This document shows, in pieces, positions 1-8,572 of a stretch of DNA of 64,000 nt. The stretch spans positions 85,389 through 149,388 of the forward strand of contig NZ_MKIO01000018.1 in the NCBI RefSeq assembly GCF_001938945.1, read 5' to 3'. Under the pieces are notes generated by a model. That model saw nothing but the letters and a program-made list of their open reading frames with translations. It did not search any database and was not told the origin of the DNA. Positions within the stretch are counted from its first letter, which is position 1, and each line of letters begins with the position of its first letter. A program made the position numbers and the translations under genes. The stretch is from Xaviernesmea rhizosphaerae (GTDB lineage Bacteria > Pseudomonadota > Alphaproteobacteria > Rhizobiales > Rhizobiaceae).

Positions 1-243
1 GAAGGCGATGATCGCCAGCTCGTGAAACACCCAGCGGTTCTGCAGCACGGCGAAGGTGAGCATGGAGGCGAGGCAGATCAGGATCGTGGCGCCGCTGACC
101 ATCAGCGAGGGCGCATGCAGCCGGGCATAGAAGCTTTTCAGCCTGAGAAGGCCGATGGCGCCGGCCAGAGCATTGCCCGCGCCGAGAAGCAGCAGCAGGC
201 AGACGGGAATGGCAGCCCAGGCGGGAAGGTCGAGAACCGTCAT
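1..243 (-). CDS. phaG: Mrp/Pha cation:proton antiporter subunit G (3' end beyond window)
   Basis: This is the N-terminal part of the small MnhG/PhaG membrane subunit of the multisubunit Na+(K+)/H+ antiporter. The visible 81 codons begin MTVLDLPAWAAI and contain two hydrophobic segments (about residues 10-33 and 48-70) joined by the loop GLLRLKSFYARMHAPS, which is typical of the family. Its ATG overlaps the TGA of phaF in an ATGA junction, so translation is probably coupled. The gene is cut by the left edge of the window, so its C-terminus cannot be judged. It is the last recognisable gene of the phaAB-CDEFG operon. Confidence 0.88.
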   Translation of the reverse strand, partial: MTVLDLPAWAAIPVCLLLLLGAGNALAGAIGLLRLKSFYARLHAPSLMVSGATILICLASMLTFAVLQNRWVFHELAIIAF

Positions 244-521
244 TCGATCACCTCGCCGCGCATCATGAACTTGGCGAAAGCGATGGTGGACACGAAACCG
301 AGCACCGCAATGATCAGCGCCGCCTCGAAATAGATGACATTGGCCGTGCGGATGCCGAAGGTCAGCAGGAGCAGCATGGCGCAGACATAGAGCGCGTCGA
401 GCCCCAGAACGCGGTCCTGCGCGCGCGGGCCGAAGATGATGCGGTAGAGCGTGCAGGCCATGGCGACGCCGAGCATCAGCTGCGCCAGCAGCATGCACCA
501 GATGATCAGGAGTTCGCTCAT
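240..521 (-). CDS. phaF: Mrp/Pha antiporter subunit F
   Basis: A 93-aa inner-membrane protein with three predicted hydrophobic helices, matching MnhF/PhaF in size and pattern. The segment FGPRAQDRVLGLDAL between helices 1 and 2 is the conserved family loop. It is a structural subunit of the hetero-oligomeric monovalent cation/proton antiporter used for pH and salt homeostasis. It overlaps phaE upstream by 4 nt and phaG downstream by 4 nt, the tight packing seen in all Mrp operons. Confidence 0.92.
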   Translation of the reverse strand: MSELLIIWCMLLAQLMLGVAMACTLYRIIFGPRAQDRVLGLDALYVCAMLLLLTFGIRTANVIYFEAALIIAVLGFVSTIAFAKFMMRGEVIE

Positions 522-1006
522 TGGAAGATCTCCGTCAGCGGCCGCTCATAGCGGGTCTTGATGATGTGCTGCCAGTCCATGCCATCCGCCGTATCGAGAA
601 TGTGCAGCGTCAGCTGGCGGGTCGTGCGGTCGAATTCCAGCCAGGCCGTGCCAGGTGTGGCGGTGAGGATGCAGGCGAGCAGCGCAATGGCGTTCTCGTC
701 CTGAAGCGTCAGATCGACGGTCAGGAAGCCCGAGGTCGCCGGCTTGCCCCGCCGGCCGAGCATGACGCGGAGCACCGCGATGTTGGAGCGGACGACATCG
801 ACCAGCACCGCACCGGCCAGGCGGAACAGCGGCCGCACCCGGCCGGGCACGCTCTTGTGCGGCCCCAGATTGACCATGGCCCAGGCGAGCGCGATCGACA
901 GCGCCCCGCCCAGTACCAGCGTTCCCGGCGAGACCGACTGGCTGATCAGCACCCAGAAGAGGAGCAGGCCGAGCGACAGGAAGGGGAAGGGAAACCAGTA
1001 GCGCAT
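518..1006 (-). CDS. phaE: Mrp/Pha antiporter subunit E
   Basis: A 162-aa membrane protein of the MnhE/PhaE family. Two hydrophobic stretches near the N-terminus (about residues 5-40) are followed by a cytoplasmic C-terminal domain. That domain contains the conserved stretch ATPGTAWLEFD and the terminal segment reading HILD..DW...IK.RYE. The start at MRYWFPFPF was chosen because it lies 1 nt after the phaD stop and a longer reading frame would only duplicate the phaD 3' end. The E subunit helps assemble the complex. The gene overlaps phaF by 4 nt. Confidence 0.92.
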   Translation of the reverse strand: MRYWFPFPFLSLGLLLFWVLISQSVSPGTLVLGGALSIALAWAMVNLGPHKSVPGRVRPLFRLAGAVLVDVVRSNIAVLRVMLGRRGKPATSGFLTVDLTLQDENAIALLACILTATPGTAWLEFDRTTRQLTLHILDTADGMDWQHIIKTRYERPLTEIFQ

Positions 1007-1007
1007 C

Positions 1008-2630
1008 CTATGGCTCCCCCGGGCTCGGCACGCGGGGCGCGGAAAGCACCGGCTCGATATAGCTTTGCGGGTTGACCAGCGCGCTGGCGGTCGCATCCAG
1101 ATAGGAGAGCGCGGAGCCGGCCCCGAGCGTCAGCACCAGGCAGGCGCCGAGCAGGAGCATGATCGGGGCGATCTCGATCAGGTAGACGCGCGGAACCGTG
1201 CCTTCGATCGAGGTCCAGAAGGTGCGGATGCCCACGCGGTTCATGGCGATCAGCGTCGACAGGCCCGACAGGATCAGCAGCACGACATAGGTCCATTGCG
1301 CGCCATCAAGGCCATGGAAGGAAAGTGCCGCGCCCGGTGGGCCGCTTCCGAACAGGCCGTGCAGGATCGAGACCTTGGCGAGGAAGCCGGAAAAGGGCGG
1401 CAGCCCGGCCAGGAGCATGGTGGTGATGACGAAGCAGAGGCCGAGCAGCGCCATGGTGCGCGGCACGGCCACGCCGACCTCGGTCTCCACCTGGTCGTCA
1501 TCGCCATAGGCCTCCATCGTCACGGCCAGAACGTCGGCCCCGGCGTCTCGCGCGCGCTCCATCAGCTCGATCAGCAGGAAGAGCGCGGCGGCGGCGAGCG
1601 TCGAGGTGACGAGATAGAGCAGCGCGCCGGCGATCACCGCCTTGTCGGCAATGCCGATCGCGGCCAGCAGCGTGCCCGAGGAGGTGATGATGCAATAGGC
1701 CGCTAGCCGCCCGAGCGCCTGGGAGGCGAGCACGCCGATCAGCCCGAAGAGGATGGTGATGAGCCCGCCATAGAGCAGCACATTCAGGCCGAAACCCGCA
1801 GAAGGCCCGGCCGCCGCGCCGAAGAGCAGCATGGAAAGCCGGAGAAGGATATAGGCGCCGACCTTGGTGAGAATGGCGAAGAAGGCGGCAGAGGGAGGGC
1901 TGGCGGCGGCATAGGCCCCGGCCAGCCAGAAGCCGAGCGGCCACATCGCCGCCTTGACGAGAAAGGCCATGCCGAGCAGAGCGGCACCCGCTTCCATCAG
2001 CATGCGGTTTTCGACGTTCAGCTGGCCGATGCGCAGCGCGAGATCGGCCATGTTCAGCGTGCCGGTCGCCCCGTAGATCAGGCTGACGCCAAGGAGGAAG
2101 AGCGAGGAGGCCGCGAGGTTGATGGCGATGTAATGCAGCCCCTTCTTCACCCGCATCGGCCCCGATCCATGCAGGAGCAGGCCATAGGAGGCGCCGAGCA
2201 TGATCTCGAAGAAGACGAAGAGGTTGAACAGGTCGCCGGTGAGAAAGGCGCCGTTGACGCCGAGCGCCATGAACTGGAACAGCGAATGGTAGTGGAAGCC
2301 CTGGCGGTGCCAGCGGGCGATCGAAAAGGTCTGCGCGCCGAGCGCCACCAGGCTCGACAGCACCAGCATCAGCGCCGAGAGTCGGTCGACCACCAGGACG
2401 ATGCCATAGGGCGCGGCCCAGTTGCCGAGCAGATAGACCAGCGGCCGGCCTTCCGGCTGGTCGGCGGCGGCATACATCAGCGACAGCGAGACCAGGAAGA
2501 CGATCGCGCTGGAGACGACGCTGACCACGCCCTTCAGGTCGCGGTTGCGGTCGTCGATCGGGATCAGCGCCGCCGCGGTGATCAGCGGAATGAGAATCGG
2601 CAGGATCGGCAGGTGGGCGAAGACCGACAT
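1008..2630 (-). CDS. phaD: Mrp/Pha antiporter subunit D
   Basis: A 540-aa polytopic inner-membrane protein (about 14 helices) homologous to the proton-translocating NuoL/M/N subunits of complex I. The family core includes FFEIMLGASYGLLL with the glutamate in the proton path, and an LVKAAMWPLGFWLAGAY block carrying the conserved lysine. The start at MSVFAHLPILP follows phaC by 4 nt. A longer upstream extension would overlap phaC and lacks a membrane-protein character. It acts with PhaAB as the transport core of the antiporter. Confidence 0.93.
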   Translation of the reverse strand: MSVFAHLPILPILIPLITAAALIPIDDRNRDLKGVVSVVSSAIVFLVSLSLMYAAADQPEGRPLVYLLGNWAAPYGIVLVVDRLSALMLVLSSLVALGAQTFSIARWHRQGFHYHSLFQFMALGVNGAFLTGDLFNLFVFFEIMLGASYGLLLHGSGPMRVKKGLHYIAINLAASSLFLLGVSLIYGATGTLNMADLALRIGQLNVENRMLMEAGAALLGMAFLVKAAMWPLGFWLAGAYAAASPPSAAFFAILTKVGAYILLRLSMLLFGAAAGPSAGFGLNVLLYGGLITILFGLIGVLASQALGRLAAYCIITSSGTLLAAIGIADKAVIAGALLYLVTSTLAAAALFLLIELMERARDAGADVLAVTMEAYGDDDQVETEVGVAVPRTMALLGLCFVITTMLLAGLPPFSGFLAKVSILHGLFGSGPPGAALSFHGLDGAQWTYVVLLILSGLSTLIAMNRVGIRTFWTSIEGTVPRVYLIEIAPIMLLLGACLVLTLGAGSALSYLDATASALVNPQSYIEPVLSAPRVPSPGEP

Positions 2631-2634
2631 GGGC

Positions 2635-2970
2635 TCACTCCCTCCCATCGACATGGTCATTGCCGCTGAAGCCGCGCGAGGCGAGCAGCACGACAAGGAA
2701 GAGCGCGGTCATGGCAAAGCCGATGACGATGGCGGTGAGCACCAGCGCCTGGGGCAGGGGATCGCTATGGGTGAGAAGCCCTCCGGCGCCACCCTTTTCG
2801 ATGATCGGCGGCGCGTCCACGCGCAGCCGTCCCATGCCGAAGATGAACAGGTTCACCGCATAGGACAGCAGGGAAAGGCCGATGACGACCTGATAGGTGC
2901 GCGGCCGGAACAGGAGCCAGATGCCCGAGGCGGCGAGTACGCCGATGCCGGCGGAGAGCACGAGTTCCAT
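2635..2970 (-). CDS. phaC: Mrp/Pha antiporter subunit C (NuoK-like)
   Basis: A 111-aa protein with three transmembrane helices, the size and layout of MnhC/PhaC, which is homologous to NuoK. The segment RTYQVVIGLSLLSYAVNLFIF is the diagnostic second helix, and PLPQALVLTAIVIGFAMTA forms the third with its conserved polar entry. Its ATG shares one base with the stop of phaAB (TGATG), so the two are translationally coupled. It belongs to the six-gene antiporter operon. Confidence 0.93.
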   Translation of the reverse strand: MELVLSAGIGVLAASGIWLLFRPRTYQVVIGLSLLSYAVNLFIFGMGRLRVDAPPIIEKGGAGGLLTHSDPLPQALVLTAIVIGFAMTALFLVVLLASRGFSGNDHVDGRE

Positions 2971-5969
2971 CAGGAGACCTCCTTCCCACCGACACGCGGC
3001 GCGCGGATATGGGCGCGCGGGGCACGCACGGACTGGTGGGCCAGCGCGATCAGGATCAGCACGGTGGCGCCCAGCACCAGCGAGAAGACGCCGAGATCGA
3101 ACAGGATCGCGCTGGCGAGCGGCACGTCGCCGATCACAGGCAGATGCAGGTAATGCGATGTGGAGGTGAGGAACGGATAGCCCAGCGCCCAGGAGCCGAG
3201 CCCGGTGGCGCTGCAGACCAGCAGGCCGATGCTCATCCAGCGCAGCGGATGGATGCGCAGCCGCTCCTCCACCCAGCGCGTGCCGCCGGCCATATATTGC
3301 AGGATGAAGCCGATCGACATGGCGATGCCGGCGGCAAAGCCGCCGCCCGGCAGATCATGTCCCCGGAAGAACAGATAGGCGGCCAGCATGCCGATGACGG
3401 GGAACATCCAGCGCATGAGGATGGCCGGCACGAACAGATAGTCGGAGACGCTGTCGCCCTTGGCCCGATCCGGGTGGCGGTCGTCATAGGCGTTCTGCAC
3501 CTGCTGCTGCTCGGGCTTTTCCAGGCTCTCGGAGGCCGGGCGGAAGCGCAGCAGCAGGGCGAAGACGGTGAGCGCGACGATGCAGAGCACCGCGATCTCG
3601 CCGAAGGTGTCGAAGCCGCGGAAATCCACCAGCGTCACATTGACGACATTGGTGCCGCCGCCTTCCGAATAGGCGCGCTCAAGGAAGAAGCTGGAAATCG
3701 TGCCGGGCATCTGCCGGGTCATGACCGTGTAGGAAATCAGGGTGAGGCCGAGGCCGCAGGCCACCGCCACCAGGAAATCGCGCAGGCGGCGCAGGCGCAC
3801 GCCGAAGGTCATTTCTTCCGGCTTGGTCGCCTGCTCGATCCGTTTCGGCAGCCAGCGCAGGCCGAGCAGGATCAAGACGGTGGTGACGATCTCGACCAGC
3901 AGCTGGGTGACGGCGAGGTCCGGCGCCGACAGCCAGACGAAGGTGATGCAGGTGATCAGCCCCGCGCCACCGAGCAGCACCAGGGCCGCCAGCCGATGGA
4001 ACTTCGCCTGCCAGGCCGCGCCGACCGCGCAGGCCATGCCGATCAGCCAGACGAAGGCGAAGGCGGGATCGATGCCGCGCAGCACGATCTCCGCCGGCTG
4101 GAAGCCGCGATGGAGCAGCGGCACGGCAGCCGCCAGCAGCGAGACGGCGGCGAGAATGCGCAGCTGCGGCTGCAGCCGCCTTGTGCTCGCCTTGGCCTCG
4201 ATCAGGCGCGCCCAGCGCCAGGACAGCGTCACCAGCACGCGCTCGAAGATGCGCTGGCCCTCCAGGCGCCGGATATAGGGCGGCCCCTCGACGCTGTTGG
4301 CGAGATAGGGCTTCATCAGCACATAGAGCAGCACCCCGCCGACGAGCGCGATGATGCTCATGAACAGCGGCAGGTTCCAGCCATGCCAGACGGCGAGGCT
4401 GTAATAGGGCGTCTCGGCGCCCAGAACGGCGGTGACCGCGGTATGGAGCATCGGGCCGATGGTGAGCGAGGGCACCACGCCGACGATCAGGCAGGCGAGC
4501 ACGAGGAACTCCACGGGCAGCCGCATCCAGCGCACGGGCTCATGCGGGATCTTCGGCAGGTCGCGCGGCGGCGGGCCGAAGAAGACGGAGTGGATGAAGC
4601 GGACCGAATAGGTGACCGAGAACAGGCTGGCCAGTGTGGCGACATAGGGCGTCAGCGTATCCAGCAAATTGACCTTATGGGTCTCGATCGCCTCGGCGAA
4701 GAACATTTCCTTCGACAGGAAACCGTTGAGCAGCGGCACGCCGGCCATGGAGGCGCTGGCTACCATGGCGAGCGTGGCCGTATGCGGCATATAGCGGAAC
4801 AGGCCGCTCAAGCGCCTGATGTCGCGCGTTCCGGTCTCGTGATCGATGATGCCGGCCGCCATGAACAGTGAGGCCTTGAAGGTCGCATGATTGAGCGTAT
4901 GGAAGATGGCGGCGACGGCCGCCACCGGGCTGCCGAGGCTGAGCAGCACCGTGATCAGGCCGAGATGGCTGATGGTGGAATAGGCGAGCAGCCCTTTGAG
5001 ATCATGCTGGAAAATGGCGAAATAGGCGCCGAGCAGAAGCGTCGTCAGGCCCGCCAGTCCCACCAGCCAGAACCAGGCATCCGTGCCGGCCATCACCGGC
5101 CAGAAGCGCGTCAGCAGGAAGATGCCGGCCTTTACCAGCGTCGCCGAATGCAGAAAGGCCGAGACCGGCGTGGGCGCCGCCATGGCGTGCGGCAGCCAGA
5201 AATGGAAGGGAAACTGCGCGCTCTTGGTCAGGGCGCCGGCGAGAATGAGGATGAGCGCGACCAGATAGAGCGGGTGGTTGCGGATGGCATCGCCCGAGGC
5301 CAAAACGGCATCGAGATCGTAGCTGCCGACGATATGGCCGATTAGCATCAGCCCCACCAGCAGGCAGAGCCCGCCGGTCGCCGTGATGGTCAGCGCCATG
5401 CGCGCGCCGTCGCGCGCCTGGGCGTTCTGATACCAGTAGCCGATCAGCAGGAAGGAGACGATGCTGGTCATCTCCCAGAAGATCGCCATCAGCACCAGAT
5501 TGCCCGACAGAACCAGGCCGAGCATGGCGCTCATAAAGGCGAGGAACAGCGAGAAGAAGCGCGGCACCGGGTCGCTTGGCGACATGTAGTAGCGGGCATA
5601 GACGACGACCAGCAGGCCGATGGCGCTGATCAGACCTGAGAACATCCAGGACAGCCCGTCCATCCGCAGCTTCAGGTTCAGGCCATATTGAGGGATCCAG
5701 TCCATCTGCCAGGTGATGACGCCGCGATGGCTGACCTGCAGATAGAGAAAGACGCTGATGCCGAGGCAGAGAAAGGCGACGAGACCGGAAAGCCAGGCCG
5801 CCTCCGTTCCCTGCCGTGAAGGCAGGCAAATGGCCGCGATGCTGCCCGCGAGCGGGGCGAAGACGAGAACCGGAAGCAGGAGCGCGGCGATATCTATGGG
5901 TCGTTCCTCTCGGATGGTTGTCCAGGCGGGAGGCTCAGCCAATGCGAAACACAGCGATGCGAAACACAA
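2970..5969 (-). CDS. phaAB: Mrp/Pha antiporter fused subunits A and B
   Basis: A protein of up to 999 aa fusing MnhA (NuoL-like, about residues 25-800) with an MnhB domain (about 850-970). This is the fused arrangement of group 2 Mrp operons in rhizobia and pseudomonads. NuoL-like landmarks are visible: the FWEMTSIVSFLLIGYW block, SAQFPFHFWLPHAMAAPTPVSAFLHSATLVKAGI with conserved lysines, and LLAYSTISHLGLI. The B domain shows FRGHDLPGGGFAAG. The start is uncertain. No ATG lies in frame near the expected N-terminus. The listed start is a TTG at 5969, a second in-frame TTG lies near 5942, and an AGAGGAAC ribosome site sits just before an ATA codon. It is the first gene of the operon, presumably inner membrane. 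Confidence 0.9.
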   Translation of the reverse strand: MCFASLCFALAEPPAWTTIREERPIDIAALLLPVLVFAPLAGSIAAICLPSRQGTEAAWLSGLVAFLCLGISVFLYLQVSHRGVITWQMDWIPQYGLNLKLRMDGLSWMFSGLISAIGLLVVVYARYYMSPSDPVPRFFSLFLAFMSAMLGLVLSGNLVLMAIFWEMTSIVSFLLIGYWYQNAQARDGARMALTITATGGLCLLVGLMLIGHIVGSYDLDAVLASGDAIRNHPLYLVALILILAGALTKSAQFPFHFWLPHAMAAPTPVSAFLHSATLVKAGIFLLTRFWPVMAGTDAWFWLVGLAGLTTLLLGAYFAIFQHDLKGLLAYSTISHLGLITVLLSLGSPVAAVAAIFHTLNHATFKASLFMAAGIIDHETGTRDIRRLSGLFRYMPHTATLAMVASASMAGVPLLNGFLSKEMFFAEAIETHKVNLLDTLTPYVATLASLFSVTYSVRFIHSVFFGPPPRDLPKIPHEPVRWMRLPVEFLVLACLIVGVVPSLTIGPMLHTAVTAVLGAETPYYSLAVWHGWNLPLFMSIIALVGGVLLYVLMKPYLANSVEGPPYIRRLEGQRIFERVLVTLSWRWARLIEAKASTRRLQPQLRILAAVSLLAAAVPLLHRGFQPAEIVLRGIDPAFAFVWLIGMACAVGAAWQAKFHRLAALVLLGGAGLITCITFVWLSAPDLAVTQLLVEIVTTVLILLGLRWLPKRIEQATKPEEMTFGVRLRRLRDFLVAVACGLGLTLISYTVMTRQMPGTISSFFLERAYSEGGGTNVVNVTLVDFRGFDTFGEIAVLCIVALTVFALLLRFRPASESLEKPEQQQVQNAYDDRHPDRAKGDSVSDYLFVPAILMRWMFPVIGMLAAYLFFRGHDLPGGGFAAGIAMSIGFILQYMAGGTRWVEERLRIHPLRWMSIGLLVCSATGLGSWALGYPFLTSTSHYLHLPVIGDVPLASAILFDLGVFSLVLGATVLILIALAHQSVRAPRAHIRAPRVGGKEVS

Positions 5970-6315
5970 GCATGAGACCGGTCCCCGCTGATCGTCTGCA
6001 CGAACGAGCCGGACGCAGCAGTCAAAGATGCCTGCCGCCTCCGTCGCGCCCGTCTGGCACGCGGCCAGTCACGACCGGCCAATCAGGGGCGAATGTGCAC
6101 CTGTCACGCGCAGGCGAAAGCCATCGAACAGGCGCTCGCGGGGATGCTCCAAATATGGAGAGGTTCTTAAGGAAAGCCAAGCCTTGAGCCGGAAAAAATC
6201 ATGAGGTGCCACCGCTTTGCCGGCTGATTTTGCCACAGGGCGGATGCGCGCCGGGGCTGGTGCCGGCGGCAGCCCTTGGGCATGATGCGGCATAACGTCA
6301 AAGAGGCAGTGTGCA
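5970..6315. other. Intergenic region between the pha operon and the DUF3830 gene
   Basis: About 346 bp between two divergently transcribed genes, so both promoters should lie here. I see a short perfect inverted repeat (CTCCA-aata-TGGAG) at 6147-6160. I see no convincing sigma70 pair, no RNA gene and no coding sequence with family resemblance. Confidence 0.5.
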
Positions 6316-6732
6316 ATGAGCGAAATGGTGTTTCTGAAGGCCGGGCCCTTCCGGTTCGAGGCGCGGCTGGAGACGGAGGCGGCGCCCGAGACCTGTTCGG
6401 CGATCCTGAAGCTTCTGCCCTACCGCGAACGGATCATCCATGTGCGCTGGAGCGGCGAGGGCCTGTGGATTCCGCTGGGCACCACCGATTTCGGCATCGG
6501 TTATGAAAACCACACCAGCTTCCCCGCGCCCGGGCAGATGCTGCTCTATCCCGGCGGCATCAGCGAGACGGAGATGCTGCTGGCTTATGGCGCCGTCCAT
6601 TTCAAATCGAAGATGGGGCAGCTTGCCGGCAATCATTTTCTCACCGTGACCTCGCCGCTGGAGGATCTCGCCAAGCTTGGCCGGATGGTGCTGTGGGAGG
6701 GCGCGCAGGCGCTGGAGATCGGCCTGACGTGA
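6316..6732 (+). CDS. DUF3830 family protein
   Basis: A 138-aa soluble protein with no signal peptide. It resembles the DUF3830 family, small proteins with a cyclophilin-like barrel fold and no established function. The conserved-looking landmarks are HVRWSGEGLWIPLG, a central GYENHTSFPAPGQMLLYPGG and the C-terminal SKMGQLAGNHFLTV. The histidine and asparagine pairs in these blocks suggest a ligand or metal pocket, but this is inference. An AGAGG sequence precedes the ATG. The gene stands alone between two minus-strand units, with no metabolic neighbour to suggest a substrate. Confidence 0.7.
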   Translation: MSEMVFLKAGPFRFEARLETEAAPETCSAILKLLPYRERIIHVRWSGEGLWIPLGTTDFGIGYENHTSFPAPGQMLLYPGGISETEMLLAYGAVHFKSKMGQLAGNHFLTVTSPLEDLAKLGRMVLWEGAQALEIGLT

Positions 6733-6796
6733 CGCTTGCGTCCTTGAACGGCGCTTTGCACGACAAGGCGAGCAAGCGACAAGGCGAGAAAACGCG

Positions 6797-6830
6797 ATCA
6801 GGGGCGCTGGCCAAAGCCGACGCCCCTGAT
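6797..6830 (-). terminator. Rho-independent terminator-like hairpin after the NodT-family gene
   Basis: A perfect 10-bp stem (ATCAGGGGCG/CGCCCCTGAT) lies 33 bp beyond the minus-strand stop. On that strand it is followed after GCG by a short TTTTC tract. Confidence 0.65.
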
Positions 6831-6862
6831 GAAACCAAGCTCAAAGGATGCTGCCGGCGTCC

Positions 6863-8323
6863 TTACTTGGTCGCGACCACCGTCGTCCTGGCGACCACGG
6901 GCGCGCCGCGGACCGGGACTGCAATGGCCGAGCCGCCGCCGATGGCGACGTTCAGCGAGACGTAATTTGCTGCAAGGCTGCGAATGGCTGCGGCCAGCTG
7001 TATGCGCGACTGCGACAGGGTACGCTCGGCGTCGAGCACGTCCAGCAGCGAGGTGGCGCCGCCGCGATAGCTTTCGCGGGCGAGGCCGAGTGCCTGTTCG
7101 GAGGAAGCGACGACCTTGCGCAGCGCGGCGACCGTCTCGTAATTGTTCTTGAGCGAGATCAGGGCGTTCTCGACATCCTCGACGGCCTTGAGCACCGTCT
7201 GCTTCCAGGTGAGATAGGCCACCTGGGCTGCCGAGCGCTGCACCTCGACATTGGCGCGCAGCCGCCCGCCATTGAAGATCGGGATGACCAGATCCGGGCC
7301 GAAGGACCAGGCGCCGACATTGCCCTGCACGGCGTTGGTCAGCGTGCGCGAGGCGCTGATCGAGCCGGCGAGCGAAAGGCTCGGATAGAGCTGGGCTTCG
7401 GCCACGCCGATTTCCGCCGTCGCCGCAGCGAGATTGCGCTCGGCGGCGCGAATATCCGGGCGGTTGCGGATGAGATCGGCGGGAATGCCGACCTTGGTGT
7501 TGTAGCGGGGGCTCGGCTGGCCGCTGCTGCGCGTCAGCTCCGAGGTGATGGAGGCGGCCGGCAGGCCGAGCAGCGTGGCGATGTGGTTGGCGGCGACATT
7601 GAAGCCGCTTTCATAGGCCGGCAGCTCGGCAAGCGTCGAATTGACCAAACCTTCAGCCTGGACCACGTCGAGGCTCGAAGCAGCACCCGCCTCGCGGATG
7701 TCATTGGTCAGCTTCAAGGTTTCGCGGCGCGATTCCAGGCTCTTGCGGGCGAGGGCCAGAGCCTCCTGGTTGTAGCGCGCGTCGATATAGGACGTCGCCA
7801 GATCGGAGAGATAAGCGAGCCGTGCCGTGCCGATATTGTCATAGGCCGCATCCAGCGTGGCGTTGGCCGATTCGACCGACCGGCGATACTGGCCGAAGAG
7901 GTCGAGAAGCCAGGACGCGGGAAGTGACGTGGTGGCCGTTTTGGTCTCGCTATGGTCGCGCTGTCCGTTGGACTGGCGGCGCACCAGCGAGCCATCCTGG
8001 CCCTGCACGGTGGCCGAGGACGAGCTGTTGAGCGACGGCAGGGCGCCGGCGCCGGCGATGATGACGTTGGCATTTGCCTGATTGATGCGCTCGAGCGCCT
8101 GCTTCACGCTGAGATTTTCGTTCATCCCGCGGGTCATCAGGCTGTCGAGCTTCTTGTCACGGAAGGCCTGCCACCAGGGGTTCATGACCACATTGTCCGC
8201 CGCAGACGAGCCGCGCGAAAACTTGGCAGGAAGAACGGCCGGCGGCTCCTGATAATTGGGGCCGACCATGCAGCCCGACAGCAGGAGAAGGCTCAGCGGC
8301 AGAAGCGTCTTGACGAATTTCAT
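6863..8323 (-). CDS. NodT-family outer membrane efflux lipoprotein (RND channel)
   Basis: A 486-aa TolC/OprM-like channel protein. The N-terminus MKFVKTLLPLSLLLLSGC is a lipoprotein signal with lipobox and acylated Cys18, followed by MVGPNYQEPP, the hallmark of NodT/OprM proteins. Two repeated coiled-coil hairpin domains follow, with conserved stretches such as RNRPDIRAAERNLAAATAEIGVAEAQLYPSL. The start was chosen for the signal peptide and a GGAAGGGGAAAC ribosome site. It would form the outer membrane exit duct for a tripartite pump. No membrane-fusion or RND gene is adjacent, so its partner must be elsewhere; the EmrAB-like pair at 24.9-28.0 kb is one candidate. Confidence 0.9.
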   Translation of the reverse strand: MKFVKTLLPLSLLLLSGCMVGPNYQEPPAVLPAKFSRGSSAADNVVMNPWWQAFRDKKLDSLMTRGMNENLSVKQALERINQANANVIIAGAGALPSLNSSSSATVQGQDGSLVRRQSNGQRDHSETKTATTSLPASWLLDLFGQYRRSVESANATLDAAYDNIGTARLAYLSDLATSYIDARYNQEALALARKSLESRRETLKLTNDIREAGAASSLDVVQAEGLVNSTLAELPAYESGFNVAANHIATLLGLPAASITSELTRSSGQPSPRYNTKVGIPADLIRNRPDIRAAERNLAAATAEIGVAEAQLYPSLSLAGSISASRTLTNAVQGNVGAWSFGPDLVIPIFNGGRLRANVEVQRSAAQVAYLTWKQTVLKAVEDVENALISLKNNYETVAALRKVVASSEQALGLARESYRGGATSLLDVLDAERTLSQSRIQLAAAIRSLAANYVSLNVAIGGGSAIAVPVRGAPVVARTTVVATK

Positions 8324-8572
8324 CCGGGTTTCCCCTTCCGGCTCTACGCTGCCGGTAACGAGTGATTCACCATTTCTCCTTACCATTTTGCCGCCGCGTT
8401 GCGAGCGGGCATTCGCTGCCATCCCCCAAAATAGGGTAAGTCCCTCAACAAGTGTTTCCTTTGCGCCACGGTGTGGCCGAAAGCGGGACACACACCGACA
8501 GGCGAGTCGGTCGAAAAAATCATACAAGGTCATGTTTTTAAAATATTTTATGATCCGCTGTGCTTGGATCGA

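Noticed and set aside
2133..4871. Long plus-strand open frames opposite the pha operon
   Set aside because: They lie antisense to well-defined antiporter subunits and give Gln/Arg/Asp-rich products without domain features.
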